From Dictyobacter alpinus (lineage in GTDB: Bacteria > Chloroflexota > Ktedonobacteria > Ktedonobacterales > Ktedonobacteraceae): a DNA stretch of 64,000 bases. Made by a program: the position numbers and the translations under genes. The stretch spans positions 2,232,001 through 2,296,000 of the forward strand of contig NZ_BIFT01000001.1 of the NCBI RefSeq assembly GCF_003967575.1, given 5' to 3'. The notes beneath the pieces are model-generated. The model worked only from the letters and a program-made list of their open reading frames with translations. It searched no databases and was not told the origin of the DNA. Numbering within the stretch: position 1 is the stretch's first letter; each line of letters opens with the position of its first letter. Positions 35,091 through 43,874 of this stretch are shown here, in pieces.

Positions 35091-36230
35091 ATGAGCAAGT
35101 TCTGGTTCTGGAAAAATAAATCCTTCCGTCTTTTCGTAGTGATTCTTGCTATTTTAGTTTCGATTATCTCTCTTCTCCTCCTTATCTCTTTGGGATATCA
35201 GGTCGATTGGACAGGGTTTAATAGGCATGTTGAAAACATTTCCTCTGGACAACAAGATCAACCTGCAAAAACGTTATGGGATTGGTTGCAATTACTTATC
35301 ATTCCAGTAGTGTTGGCTATTGGAGGATTTTTACTTAATATAACAACAAGCCGATCTGATCAAAAGATAGCTGCAAAGCGCTACGAAGCTGATCAAAAGA
35401 TAGCTCTTGATAAGCAGAGAGAGGACTTACTCCAAAGTTATTTGGATCGTATGGCGGAATTACTTTTGGAAAAGGATCTGCGAACCTCAAAAGAGGATGC
35501 CGAAGTTCGAAATGTCGCACGAGTACGAACATTGACTGTTATTGGGCAACTGAACACCACACGACAAAATGTGGTGCTTTCTTTTTTAAGAGAAGCAAAG
35601 CTTGCTGTGGCAGATCCAGAAAAAAGTATAGTGACGTTGCATAACACGGTGCTGTCCAGCGCCAATTTCCAAGGTGTGAATTTTTCAGACATTGACCTCA
35701 GCGGAGCCAACCTTAGCGGAGCTAACCTTAGCGGAGCCAACCTTAGCGGAGCCAACCTTAGCGGAGCTAACCTTAGCGGAGCCAATCTTAGCAAAGCTAT
35801 CCTTACCAACACCAACCTTAGCGAAGCCAATCTCCGAGAAGCTGTCTTCATAGAAGCTGTCCTTATACACGCTAACCTTAGTAGAGCCAACCTCAGGAGC
35901 GCCAATCTCAGGAAAGTCATTCTTCATGAAACCAAGCTTCAAGGAGCTAACCTCGACAGTATCAAGCTGCAAGAAGCCAACCTCAGTGGAATCAACCTCA
36001 GTGGAATCAACCTCAGAGAAGCCAACCTCTGTATGACTGAATTTTATAAAGTTAACCTCAGTGGAGCTGATCTCAGCGAGGCTAACCTCAGTGGAGCTGA
36101 TCTCAGCGAGGCTAACCTCAGTGGAGCTGACCTCAGCGAGGCTAACATTAGTGGGGTCAAAATTGATCAAGCTCTTGGTATTACGCAAGCTCAATTGTCC
36201 CAAACGAGAGCGAATAGGACACAGTCCTAA
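35091..36230 (+). CDS. Membrane-anchored pentapeptide-repeat protein
   Basis: 379 residues. Hydrophobic segments at about 10-33 (LFVVILAILVSIISLLLLIS) and 65-83 anchor it, and a charged helical region (85-175, KRYEADQKIALDKQRED) follows. From about 190 to 370 runs a long quadrilateral helix of pentapeptide repeats: first SGANL repeated, then less regular forms, then SGADLSEANL repeats. The linker has RTLTVIGQLN-type helices seen in other membrane pentapeptide proteins. No target is known; DNA mimicry is one role of such repeats, but that is not shown here. It is transcribed opposite to almost all other genes of the element's left half. Confidence 0.88.
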   Translation: MSKFWFWKNKSFRLFVVILAILVSIISLLLLISLGYQVDWTGFNRHVENISSGQQDQPAKTLWDWLQLLIIPVVLAIGGFLLNITTSRSDQKIAAKRYEADQKIALDKQREDLLQSYLDRMAELLLEKDLRTSKEDAEVRNVARVRTLTVIGQLNTTRQNVVLSFLREAKLAVADPEKSIVTLHNTVLSSANFQGVNFSDIDLSGANLSGANLSGANLSGANLSGANLSGANLSKAILTNTNLSEANLREAVFIEAVLIHANLSRANLRSANLRKVILHETKLQGANLDSIKLQEANLSGINLSGINLREANLCMTEFYKVNLSGADLSEANLSGADLSEANLSGADLSEANISGVKIDQALGITQAQLSQTRANRTQS

Positions 36231-36261
36231 ATGCTTATATGAGAAGCACTATGTAGATTTA

Positions 36262-37845
36262 TTATAGGTATTCTGCCTCTTGTTCTGGAGCCGCAACAGA
36301 CCAGAAAACGGCCCCGCTCCGTTTATCTGGTTCCCCTTTAACCAGGTACAACCCACTATCATCAAAGCGCGTACCCACGCGATAGGAGAGAGCCTTTCCT
36401 AAGCGGCGCTTAAAGTCGCCTTTGTGGATGTCAGTGAGATCATCGGGGAGGGCATTATAGAGTCCGGCCTTGGTCATGTCGCTGTCGTCATCTTTGGTGG
36501 ATCCAGCTTTGATATCTCTGGCCAGGATGGAGGAAAGGATCTGATCATCCTTATAGTGGGCACGCCAGGCGTGCAGGAAAGCAGCCCACTGTAATGCGTC
36601 CTCATCCTGTTCCTGTAGGGTCTGCATGTTCCCTAGGAAGTCCTCGACATAGCAATGCTCCAGGATCCCGCCAATCGTATCGACCCAGGATTGGAAACTA
36701 CCCATCTTGATTGGCACTTTCATGGCGGGTTTCCCGGCGTCATACCAGCCACGAATGAGGGTGAGTAGCGCCGCAATGAGTTCCCCTCGATGGGTGGGCA
36801 CCCACGTTTCCAGGTCATGCTTAAAGCCAGAACGCGTCCATGGTTTGGCAGTGCGAGCATCCATACGGATCCAGTAACACCGCCGAGGGAGATCTCCACC
36901 AACTTGAAGGTTATTGCCGGTGGCCATCCAGGTGGCGCGTTGTGGATAGGCTCCGTTGCGGCTGGCTCCAAGGATCCGATCAGAAAACACATGGGCTGTG
37001 AGAGCGGAGTCGAGACTGGCAGCCTGAAGCTTCGCTTTGATATTATCAATGGTGATAATGGTCGCCCCTTCAGCCAGGGTGGATAAAATGCGCTTGCGCC
37101 ATTCATCATCATCATAGGGAGCCGTCATCATGGTCGCTTTGCGGCCGGTGGCAATTAAGGCGACGGTCTCCGCTATCAGGCTTTTCCCAGTGCCCGGTCG
37201 TGTGGCATCAATGAGGGCTAACGGGACATGTCCAGCAATGGCCTGGCGCATAAGTGGCGTCAAAAGCAACGCGATCGTATTGGCATAACTGGCTGTATTC
37301 TCATACGGGAACTGGCCAATCATTTCATAGATCAGCCCTTGAGCATTCATGATCTCTTCGTCTGTGGGATGCTCTGGAATGGGAGGTACTTGCAATGAAG
37401 AAATTGACGCATAGTACAACCGCGTTGCAGGATCATACCCTGGTGTGGTGATCAGCGTTCCATCTGGCCGCACCACCGGGAATTCAATGATGCTATCGAG
37501 TGGTGGGAAAGGCCAATTTCCCAGGGCCAGAATATCTTTCACAATGGCATCAGGTGGTGCGCAATGGGTTGGCCCTTTCACCCCCGTTCTGACAAAGTTC
37601 ATGCGCCGGGCCAGGATACCCTTTAAGGTTGTTTCGGTTAAGGTTTCCAGAAATGGGCTGCCATCTTCTTTGCGCTGAATACGTACCAGCTGGCTATCTC
37701 GCACATAGATCGCGGTTTGGGTGTTGACCAGGCACGTAATGGCATCGGCAGATAATTCCCGCCAGGGGCGATTGGAGACCAGCACCCCTGGCAGTCCATC
37801 TGCCTGCAACATCTTGGCCAACACCACATCATGATTCTCATCCAT
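36262..37845 (-). CDS. Phage/plasmid-type primase-helicase ATPase (superfamily 3/D5-like)
   Basis: 527 residues. A Walker A motif (DATRPGTGKS, about 215) and Walker B (GATIITIDN, about 262) are followed by WMATGNNLQVGGDLPRRCYWIRMD, a sensor/arginine-finger region common to element-encoded replicative helicases. There is no primase motif in the N-terminal 190 residues, so priming probably falls to the separate AEP protein (33044-33991). GGAGG lies 8 nt before the ATG at 37845; ATGs at 37863-37851 are less well placed. Confidence 0.82.
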   Translation of the reverse strand: MDENHDVVLAKMLQADGLPGVLVSNRPWRELSADAITCLVNTQTAIYVRDSQLVRIQRKEDGSPFLETLTETTLKGILARRMNFVRTGVKGPTHCAPPDAIVKDILALGNWPFPPLDSIIEFPVVRPDGTLITTPGYDPATRLYYASISSLQVPPIPEHPTDEEIMNAQGLIYEMIGQFPYENTASYANTIALLLTPLMRQAIAGHVPLALIDATRPGTGKSLIAETVALIATGRKATMMTAPYDDDEWRKRILSTLAEGATIITIDNIKAKLQAASLDSALTAHVFSDRILGASRNGAYPQRATWMATGNNLQVGGDLPRRCYWIRMDARTAKPWTRSGFKHDLETWVPTHRGELIAALLTLIRGWYDAGKPAMKVPIKMGSFQSWVDTIGGILEHCYVEDFLGNMQTLQEQDEDALQWAAFLHAWRAHYKDDQILSSILARDIKAGSTKDDDSDMTKAGLYNALPDDLTDIHKGDFKRRLGKALSYRVGTRFDDSGLYLVKGEPDKRSGAVFWSVAAPEQEAEYL

Positions 37846-37908
37846 GGGCATATCCTCCATCATACGTGATACAGATCCGCACTACAAATACACAAAACAC
37901 GAGCAGGT

Positions 37909-38388
37909 TCATAGACATTTCCCTTCTCGTTGCTCCTTCCAGTGTGGTGTGATTCGTGGCTTACAGACCAGATGAACAATCTGTACCTGCGGTGTCAGGG
38001 CGTGGATATGCTGACAGACGAGCGAACGGTGGCAGGTCGCCGGTTCGGGGCATCCACAGAGTAGCAACACATCCCGTTTTTGTAAGTGAACATAGACCCA
38101 GGGCAAACCGTGATCACTGTTCACAAGCTGCATCGGACGGGTGCGATCGCGATAGTTGACGTTGCCAAGATCCTTGAGATGTTCATAATTCTGCCGACCA
38201 AAACGGGCCAGCAATTGTTTGCGGCTCCACTCAGGTGCAAAGCGAGAGGCTGGTAAAAAACGAATATCCAGAAGCAGCGCACCAGCTGAGACGTACTCAT
38301 TGATCTTGTCCATGGCCCCTGGTGCACGGTAGCCAATGGTATAGAGCGTGTGAAAAGGCGTCTCGTGGGTATAGGGGAAACCGTTCAT
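37909..38388 (-). CDS. DUF488-family protein
   Basis: 159 residues with the family marks HTLYTIGYRAPGAMDKINEY, LLLDIRFLPASRF, LGNVNYRD and LLLCGCPEPATCHRSLVCQHI (a Cys-rich loop ending in CHR). The function is unknown; some members neighbour DNA modification or phage genes. AAAGGGGG stands 7 nt before the ATG at 38388, and the stop of the small gene upstream overlaps this ATG (ATGA), so translation is coupled. Confidence 0.88.
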   Translation of the reverse strand: MNGFPYTHETPFHTLYTIGYRAPGAMDKINEYVSAGALLLDIRFLPASRFAPEWSRKQLLARFGRQNYEHLKDLGNVNYRDRTRPMQLVNSDHGLPWVYVHLQKRDVLLLCGCPEPATCHRSLVCQHIHALTPQVQIVHLVCKPRITPHWKEQREGKCL

Positions 38389-38519
38389 GAGGTTGCCCCC
38401 TTTCGCTGGTAGAAGGCCCCATCTTGTTGTGACCACCCACAGAAGAGCCGTTGATATTTGATGGGTGATCGTGGAGGTATGGTAAAGGCATGTTTGTCAT
38501 GTCGTGGCTGTGTTATCAT
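38385..38519 (-). CDS. Small protein (44 aa) coupled to DUF488 gene
   Basis: ATG 38519 with GAGAGGAG about 10 nt upstream. The product is basic and Gln/Tyr-rich (DKHAFTIPPRSPIKYQR, AFYQRKGATS), without a recognised domain. It ends in an ATGA overlap with the DUF488 start. Confidence 0.5.
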   Translation of the reverse strand: MITQPRHDKHAFTIPPRSPIKYQRLFCGWSQQDGAFYQRKGATS

Positions 38520-38713
38520 AGAAAGAGAACTCCTCTCAAACGTGCTCCTTGTGTGGCGACAAGAGACACAATACAAACGGAATAGCAAAGATATGTAAGA
38601 GGTACAGAACTGGTTCAGGTGGTGACACACTCGAGCCGGTTTTTTTGTGATGGTTTACATTGGTAATGAGAGTACCGAGGCAGCGACGGCAATAACTTCA
38701 GAAGTCTGGACAC

Positions 38714-39163
38714 ATGATTTCCCCCACCCACAATCGTTTGGCAGTTGCTTATACCAAGGCTGAGGAAAACAGTATTCTCGTAAGCACCCTGGTTGATCTC
38801 GAAGGAGGAAGCAACAATCAGCCAAAGGTCTATACTGTGCTCGATGATGGTGGATTATGCAGTAACCCAGAATGGGCAACGTGTCCTGTGCGGATGGCTT
38901 GCAAGAAATGCCAGTTCCACGTTTCTATGGACGTAGCCAGAGTCGTGGCCGCACGAAAAAGCGTGAGGAGAATGCCCTAAGTAATTGAGTTGCGTCCAGA
39001 AGAACGATCTGTTCTGGAATATGATGAGATTGGCCTGACAGCGACAGTACATCGTGCTCAGAAACAGCTCGTTCCTCAAATGCTTCAACAGAAAAACAAA
39101 GAGAGGAAGGAAGCCGATATACCACTAGCCGAGCTTATTGCTTATGAAAGCGCCTCTCGCTAG
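38714..39163 (+). pseudogene. C-terminal remnant of a Tn-type tyrosine recombinase
   Basis: The frame encodes GLCSNPEWATCPVRMACKKCQFH, a Cys-rich block known from the C-termini of transposon-type integrases, then a helical end (LRPEERSVLEYDEIG, LVPQMLQQKNKERKEAD). An in-frame TAA at 38978-38980 interrupts it. The catalytic domain that should precede it is absent. It is opposite in strand to its neighbours and reads as debris of an earlier insertion. Confidence 0.6.
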
Positions 39164-39192
39164 CTGGAGCTGCATCTTTTCCTCGTTCCTTG

Positions 39193-40086
39193 TCAAGGGA
39201 AAAGATGCTCATATGCCTCATCAGGAAGGATCAGCCGCTCTCTTGGGAAGCCCCCCCAAAGTTTTCCTGGGAAGTTGTTATGGCCCCACTGTAAACGAAG
39301 ATTTTTCGAATGGAGCTGAATCCCCTCTGATGTCCAAATGGCAAGATCATCATACCCAAATCGCTTGTAGTAGTTGCAGTCGTAAGGAATACCTACAAGC
39401 ACAACCGGAGGCTCATTGTGTACGTTCAAAACGACTGCATCTACATCGAGAAGGGCCTGTCGTGCGGCATCTGAGAGAGAACCAACGGTCATCCAGTGGA
39501 TTTTTCTCATTTCATCCAACTCAGCGCTTTCTTTTGAGCGGGAAAGCAAAGAATCTCCATCAATGACGGTTTGTATCTCCTGGTGTGCGACAATAATCCT
39601 TCCATGTTCTCCTTGCTCTCCTTGATAGGAAATCTCACCGGAAAGCTCGTATCCCCAAGGAAGAAGAAAGTGGTCCAGGAGGAAACGGAGCCATGTGACA
39701 TACCCGTAAAATTTCTCACCCTCTGCTACTATCCCGTTGCCGTTATCAGTTGGTATCCACTGGCAAAAAGTAGAAGGCGCCCAAAAAGCCCCTTCATGAT
39801 GTATCTCCAATGTTGAGATAGTATCCATTTTGTCGATACCGAAGGAGTAACCAAGTAAGAGATCATCGCCAACTCCTTCTGGATCGATGAGGCCAGTAAA
39901 GTACATTCCATACTTCCCAATGGATAATCCCACAGCTTCACGAAGGGGGTCAGGGTAATTTTGCAGTTTTTCTTCATTAAGAGCGAGATGTCGGATCTCG
40001 GCAAATCGTCGCAAATATGCTTTGTGTTCAGGCTTCAAATATCTATTGAGCGAAAAGTGTCCATTGAACGTTGTATTATAGCCCAT
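39193..40086 (-). CDS. Hypothetical phage/mobile-element protein
   Basis: 297 residues. The first 170 resemble a family of phage proteins with an MGYNTTFNGHFSLNRYL start, then WIPTDNGNGIVAEGEKFYGY and HFLLPWGYELSGEISYQGE. The function is unknown. The last 100 residues (from about 200, WMTVGSLSDAARQALLDVDA) look like an added domain I do not recognise. GAAGGG lies about 6 nt before ATG 40086; a TTG two codons earlier is also possible. Confidence 0.75.
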   Translation of the reverse strand: MGYNTTFNGHFSLNRYLKPEHKAYLRRFAEIRHLALNEEKLQNYPDPLREAVGLSIGKYGMYFTGLIDPEGVGDDLLLGYSFGIDKMDTISTLEIHHEGAFWAPSTFCQWIPTDNGNGIVAEGEKFYGYVTWLRFLLDHFLLPWGYELSGEISYQGEQGEHGRIIVAHQEIQTVIDGDSLLSRSKESAELDEMRKIHWMTVGSLSDAARQALLDVDAVVLNVHNEPPVVLVGIPYDCNYYKRFGYDDLAIWTSEGIQLHSKNLRLQWGHNNFPGKLWGGFPRERLILPDEAYEHLFP

Positions 40087-40349
40087 ATGCAACCCTTCTT
40101 TCTCTGTTTCTTATGTGCTCATTCTCAAGCAGTGCACATTTTACGGTAAGAGGCTGTAGAAAACGGATGATTCTTTCTCAGTGAACGAAAGATTTCATTG
40201 ATGAAAAGTCTCGACAATCAATTATGAATAACATACATCGTACAACGTGATCGTTCTTCGACTTCTGCTTTCGGGTCTGGATCCTCTAGTTCCCACAGTC
40301 CTAGCTGCTGTTGATCTATACATTTTTGCCCCTTCGCCACAGGCACATA

Positions 40350-41177
40350 TTAGAAAAGCGTCTCCTGATGGTCAAAGTAGTTGGCTCTGATATCAACTAG
40401 CGGCAGTGGAAGTTTTATCTTATTGCGCTGGACAGCGCAGAAGCTTCTCTTTGCACGGGCGCCGCCCTGGGCACGCTGCTCTTGTTCCCATTCCTCACAA
40501 ACTTGATAGCGGTCAGGAAAATGCGTTCCGAGACGAACCCATTCACGAATTCCCTGGCGTACACAGCGGCCGCCACAATTATTGTGAGAGAAACCAAGAG
40601 CATAGAGCCGTGGTGGCTCAATCCCCCAGTCCTGGCGACAGACATCAACAAATGGTCTCACTTCGTAGGGTTCCCACAATAAGGGATAATCCACGACCAC
40701 CGCGTGGATCGCCTGTGCATAGGACTGTTTGACGCTGACCAGGCGGCGCTTTTCCCAGCGATCCAATCCAATGTACACTACTGGTAACGCAGGCATGGCC
40801 TGGATGAACTGGCGAAACGGTTTGACCTTGAGTTCATAGCTACAAGGAGCCGCCAGGTTACACGGTATCAGCTTCTTTTGCGCGGCCACTTCCAGCGGTG
40901 TGCGCCCATCGGTATACCAGTACAGCACTCCCTTCCAGCGCTGCATACAGTCATGCAGAAAACGATAGAGGTCTTCATCCTCATAAAGCGTGTCGGCAAA
41001 CCATAGGAGCGTCTTTTCTCTGCCATAGCGTTGGATCACCCGTTCAGCTGCTACAGCACTAGCCAGGCCACCAGAAAGTGAGACGGCATGCATTGCTTCT
41101 AGATGGATGGCAGACTCACGATTATTCGTCTGGTTAAGGTGATACACCTCATAGCCAGATACACCACTCGTATCCAT
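40350..41177 (-). CDS. PP-loop (PAPS reductase-like) ATP-pyrophosphatase
   Basis: 275 residues. The PP-loop motif AVSLSGGLASAVAAERV (about 31-47) binds ATP. LLWFADTLYEDEDLYRFL and a second conserved part with YALGFSHNNCGGRCVRQG bring two cysteines. This is the layout of phage and element PAPS-reductase-like enzymes (related in fold to DndC and tRNA thiolases), which activate a substrate with AMP and may transfer sulfur. No Dnd or Ssp partner is nearby, so DNA phosphorothioation is not indicated. Confidence 0.85.
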   Translation of the reverse strand: MDTSGVSGYEVYHLNQTNNRESAIHLEAMHAVSLSGGLASAVAAERVIQRYGREKTLLWFADTLYEDEDLYRFLHDCMQRWKGVLYWYTDGRTPLEVAAQKKLIPCNLAAPCSYELKVKPFRQFIQAMPALPVVYIGLDRWEKRRLVSVKQSYAQAIHAVVVDYPLLWEPYEVRPFVDVCRQDWGIEPPRLYALGFSHNNCGGRCVRQGIREWVRLGTHFPDRYQVCEEWEQEQRAQGGARAKRSFCAVQRNKIKLPLPLVDIRANYFDHQETLF

Positions 41178-41200
41178 TCTTCAACCTCATATAAAATGAA

Positions 41201-41227
41201 GGCCTCTTATTTGGCGCTAAGAGGCCC
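41201..41227 (-). terminator. Hairpin terminator
   Basis: GGCCTCTTA pairs with TAAGAGGCC with an 8-nt loop. On the minus strand it follows the stop at 41268 and is succeeded by TTCATTTTAT. Confidence 0.6.
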
Positions 41228-41267
41228 GGTACTCATCAAATAGCAAGGAGATGCAAGGGAGAGAGGT

Positions 41268-41411
41268 TTAATCGTGCGTACAAGAGGAATGGGACGTGCA
41301 GAGTGGATTGTGACAGTTCCCACAATAGCTACAGGTGTAGTAGCCGCAACCGCACAGCATCGATGGAACGAGCACGGATAACACCCGACAAAACATGAAT
41401 TGAAAGGTCAT
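41268..41411 (-). CDS. Small Cys-rich protein (47 aa)
   Basis: ATG 41411 with AAAGGAG 8 nt upstream, a strong site. After a short hydrophobic start (FMFCRVLSVLVPSML) come eight further cysteines and three histidines in CGCGYYTCSYCGNCHNPLC and THD-type ends, suggesting zinc or other metal binding. It lies directly after the 41424-41972 gene. No homologue is recalled. Confidence 0.6.
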   Translation of the reverse strand: MTFQFMFCRVLSVLVPSMLCGCGYYTCSYCGNCHNPLCTSHSSCTHD

Positions 41412-41423
41412 GTAATCACTCCT

Positions 41424-41972
41424 TTACTTGGATGCATACTCCTGCTCGATCAGTAGGGTTGGGTGCTCTTCTGTCTGTGCCAGCGCAATCCGTTCAGCCA
41501 CTTCTTCGTACAGTTGACACATAGCCTCATCAATCGTGCCTGCATCCACGCTGTACACGGTGCCATCATACAAGGCGACCCATGCATGGACCTCAGAGAG
41601 AGAGAGAAACCAAAGGGGAGTGTTACCTGTCAACTGCTGGAGCTCCTGTGTATACCAAACATTCCGTTCGGGATAGAGTTCACAACGAGCCGCGTTCTTT
41701 TTCCAGTCATAGAGCAGTTCGTCGTCCTCCCAGCGGCGATGACAGTAATTGATCGCAGCGGCGTAGGTAGGAAAAGACACCAGGCCAGTGGTGTGGCGCG
41801 GCCCTACTGCCATGGGAATGCCATAGCTGTCTTCATTCGACCAGAAGAGTCCAAGCAACCCATCAAGCTCCTGATGGTCATCCGTTGTGAATCTATGAAT
41901 CGGATAGAAGCGCTGGTTGATTTCAGCGATAGTCATATGGTAGTCATGAGGCAAGATTTCACGTTTACGCAT
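41424..41972 (-). CDS. Hypothetical protein (182 aa)
   Basis: GAGAGGAG lies 7 nt before ATG 41972; the frame extends to 42074 without support. The protein is acidic and rich in Trp/Tyr (LLGLFWSNEDSYGIP, HRRWEDDELLYDW, HAWVALYDGTVYSVDAG) without a recognised domain. Its start overlaps the stop of the small zinc-finger-like gene 41965-42093, so translation is coupled. Confidence 0.7.
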   Translation of the reverse strand: MRKREILPHDYHMTIAEINQRFYPIHRFTTDDHQELDGLLGLFWSNEDSYGIPMAVGPRHTTGLVSFPTYAAAINYCHRRWEDDELLYDWKKNAARCELYPERNVWYTQELQQLTGNTPLWFLSLSEVHAWVALYDGTVYSVDAGTIDEAMCQLYEEVAERIALAQTEEHPTLLIEQEYASK

Positions 41973-42093
41973 GAACGGCTCCTCTCTTGGTAGCACAGGA
42001 ACGACAGAGAACAACAAAAATGACGGTTCCTTTTCGAAAGCGTCGGAAACAAAAACATGGTTTGATCTGGGCACAGCTCTGGCAACGGTTCAT
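41965..42093 (-). CDS. Small zinc-finger-like protein (42 aa)
   Basis: ATG 42093 with GAAAGGAG 8-9 nt upstream. Two CxxC pairs (RCQSCAQ and LCRSCATK) separated by a basic beta-like stretch (FCFRRFRKGTVIFVVL) make a compact zinc ribbon. It overlaps the next gene by 8 bases. Confidence 0.65.
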   Translation of the reverse strand: MNRCQSCAQIKPCFCFRRFRKGTVIFVVLCRSCATKRGAVHA

Positions 42094-42115
42094 CACGCGA
42101 TCTCCTTTCGCCATC

Positions 42116-42478
42116 CTACGCAACGGAATGGTGTGTGGCCGGCTGGCCACCAAGCCAGGCAATAAACCAGCGAGCAGCAATGACGCGACTGACCTGGTGA
42201 AAGGCTTCCTCGCTCGCCCCCATGTAGATCCACCAGCGGGACTGGTGCGCGGGTAAGGGTATCCGGTCTTCAGGTGTGTCCTTTCCCGCCAGGTAAATGA
42301 CTTCGGTCCCGTGCTCATCCCGAAAGTGATACTGGGCAGGAAGGGCAGCAGAATACTGAAAGCTCTTTGCCGCGATCTGAAAATGCAAGGTAAAGGCCAG
42401 CGGCTGGAGCAGGGCGGTCACCTCTTGAGGATCAGGACATGTGAGGCTATACCCTTCAAGGGTTTGTGTCTGGGTCAT
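42116..42478 (-). CDS. Hypothetical protein (120 aa); related to a CRISPR spacer target
   Basis: ATG 42478 follows AGAGGGGGAGAG. The product has YSLTCPDPQEVTALLQPL, a beta-rich centre and HQSRWWIYMGASEEAFH; the family is unknown. The coding DNA around 42221-42256 shares 15 contiguous bases (42226-42240) and further scattered identity with a spacer of the CRISPR array at 55072-55107. The spacer in the same frame would read HKPRWWICT, so it was probably taken from a homologue of this gene on a related element. Confidence 0.65.
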   Translation of the reverse strand: MTQTQTLEGYSLTCPDPQEVTALLQPLAFTLHFQIAAKSFQYSAALPAQYHFRDEHGTEVIYLAGKDTPEDRIPLPAHQSRWWIYMGASEEAFHQVSRVIAARWFIAWLGGQPATHHSVA

Positions 42479-42511
42479 TGCTCTCCCCCTCTTTCTTCTT
42501 TCTTGAAACAA

Positions 42512-42544
42512 AAGCGCTCATGACCAGGAGGGACATGAGCGCTT
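42512..42544 (-). terminator. Terminator of the exonuclease-like gene
   Basis: AAGCGCTCATG pairs with CATGAGCGCTT, followed on the minus strand by TTGTTTC. It stands 22 bp after the stop at 42566. Confidence 0.75.
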
Positions 42545-42565
42545 CCAGACTGGTTATGATAGCAA

Positions 42566-43372
42566 TCAAAAGGGATGATCATCGGTATCTTCATCCTCAG
42601 CAGGAGTTTCTTGTGGCGCCGGGGCGGGTGGCGATAGCACAAACAGATCAGCAATTGCGTTCAGCAAAGCGATTTGCCCTCTTGCCCGGTCCAGCGCTGT
42701 TTGCTGGGGTTGTGATGGGAGCGACTGTCCTATGTGCTGACAGAGTCCTTCAAGCTTGGGATACGAGGACTGGTGAAAGTAGCTCATGGCTTGCGTCATC
42801 AAATCTTCACCGATAAGGGTGATCTCGCTCAGTTGGTGGCGCTGCGTTGCTTCCCGTATCTTCCCAAGATCAAAATTCAGATTATAGGAAAGGACATAGG
42901 CACCTTGTACCACCTGGCGGAATTTGTCCAATGCCTCCACAATGGGGATCCCAGCAGTTTGTACATCCGCATTTGTCAGCCCCGTAATCGTCACAATGGA
43001 TCTGGACAATGGTTGTGACGGACTGGCCAGACAATCCAGAAGAGTCTGCCCATGTCTGTTCAGCAGGACCAGGCGAATGATTTCCGCATCCTCATGCAGG
43101 CCCGTTGTATCCACCTCTAAAAACAGCAGGTTGGGCATCGCTCGTACTGATTGCGCCCACTGAATACTCTTAAGGGATGGTAACGCGGGAAGGTTACGGA
43201 CCTGGGTACGGAGTGATTGCGCTTCTTGCTCCAGATGTTGTATCTGGTTCAGAAGGTGCTGACGCCGTTGCTGGCGAGCCAGAAGATCATCTATTCCCTG
43301 AACCGGGCCCAGGAGCTTCTCTTGATTCAAATCTTTAAGCACTGTTTGGATACGAATAGGAAGAGTAGTCAT
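42566..43372 (-). CDS. DnaQ-like (DEDD) 3'-5' exonuclease with altered catalytic residues
   Basis: 268 residues. A coiled N-terminal half (RQQRRQHLLNQIQHLEQEAQ, about 30-65) is followed by an exonuclease fold. ExoI reads LFLEVDTTGL where DnaQ has FDTETTGL, so the acidic pair is swapped (ExD). ExoII reads SYNLNFDLGKI (normally HNxxFD). ExoIII reads QTALDRARGQIALL, where the general-base His is Gln. The aspartates remain, so metal binding is possible, but catalysis may be weak or different. It is probably an element DNA repair or defence factor. Confidence 0.8.
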   Translation of the reverse strand: MTTLPIRIQTVLKDLNQEKLLGPVQGIDDLLARQQRRQHLLNQIQHLEQEAQSLRTQVRNLPALPSLKSIQWAQSVRAMPNLLFLEVDTTGLHEDAEIIRLVLLNRHGQTLLDCLASPSQPLSRSIVTITGLTNADVQTAGIPIVEALDKFRQVVQGAYVLSYNLNFDLGKIREATQRHQLSEITLIGEDLMTQAMSYFHQSSYPKLEGLCQHIGQSLPSQPQQTALDRARGQIALLNAIADLFVLSPPAPAPQETPAEDEDTDDHPF

Positions 43373-43444
43373 ATCTCGTTACCTCACACGTATGGTGAAT
43401 GAAGACATTCAAAAAAGCCCTCCTTGAAAGGAAAAGCTGCATCT

Positions 43445-43705
43445 TTACAATTGAAGGTGTGCGCGTGCACACCGTTGTGCTCGTCGAGCGGCAGACTGCT
43501 GACGAATACGCTGCTCATGATGAGCACAAATGGTGGAAGACCAACGGGCAGGATAGTGGTGCATCACATGAAAGTCTTGCCAGCACCAGGGACAATGGAG
43601 CGTACGGCACCAGCCTGGCCAGGCATACCACACCAGCAACGCGCACTGACCAGCAACCACCAGAACAAACAGCATCACCCACGCGAAGATCACCAGATCC
43701 ATCAT
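43445..43705 (-). CDS. Small membrane protein with zinc-finger-like tail (86 aa)
   Basis: GGGGAGG 8 nt before the ATG at 43705. One hydrophobic segment (VIFAWVMLFVLVVAGQCALLVWYAW) precedes a Cys/His-rich part (LHCPWCWQDFHVMHHYP and STICAHHEQR) and a basic tail (SAARRAQRCARAHLQL). The start overlaps the stop of the gene 43702-43872 (ATGA), indicating coupling. Confidence 0.6.
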   Translation of the reverse strand: MMDLVIFAWVMLFVLVVAGQCALLVWYAWPGWCRTLHCPWCWQDFHVMHHYPARWSSTICAHHEQRIRQQSAARRAQRCARAHLQL

Positions 43706-43872
43706 CGCGGCCACCTCCCCAACTGACGAGTCCGGAGCAGAAAGCCAAAGAGCCGGATGGTAAAGACCAGGCGATGGAACGGACACAGATCAACCGAATC
43801 ATCTTCATGTGGTGGGTGACAGAGGAAACATGAGGGATGGGATGCTTGCTGGGTGAGAGACAGTTGTTTCAT
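43702..43872 (-). CDS. Small zinc-finger-like protein (56 aa)
   Basis: GGAGGG about 7 nt before ATG 43872. CFLCHPPHEDDSVDLCPFH gives a C-x2-C-x12-C-x2-H zinc-binding pattern, followed by a hydrophobic/basic end (LVFTIRLFGFLLRTRQ). It begins two bases after the transglycosylase stop and ends in an ATGA overlap with the next gene. Confidence 0.6.
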   Translation of the reverse strand: MKQLSLTQQASHPSCFLCHPPHEDDSVDLCPFHRLVFTIRLFGFLLRTRQLGRWPR

Positions 43873-43874
43873 TG

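Noticed and set aside
40350..41177. DNA phosphorothioation (dnd/ssp) system
   Set aside because: Only a lone PP-loop protein is present; no DndA, DndB, DndD, DndE or Ssp partners.
43399..43833. 144-residue plus-strand frame
   Set aside because: The minus strand carries two coupled small genes with strong ribosome binding sites; the plus frame is Pro/Thr/Gln-rich without signal.
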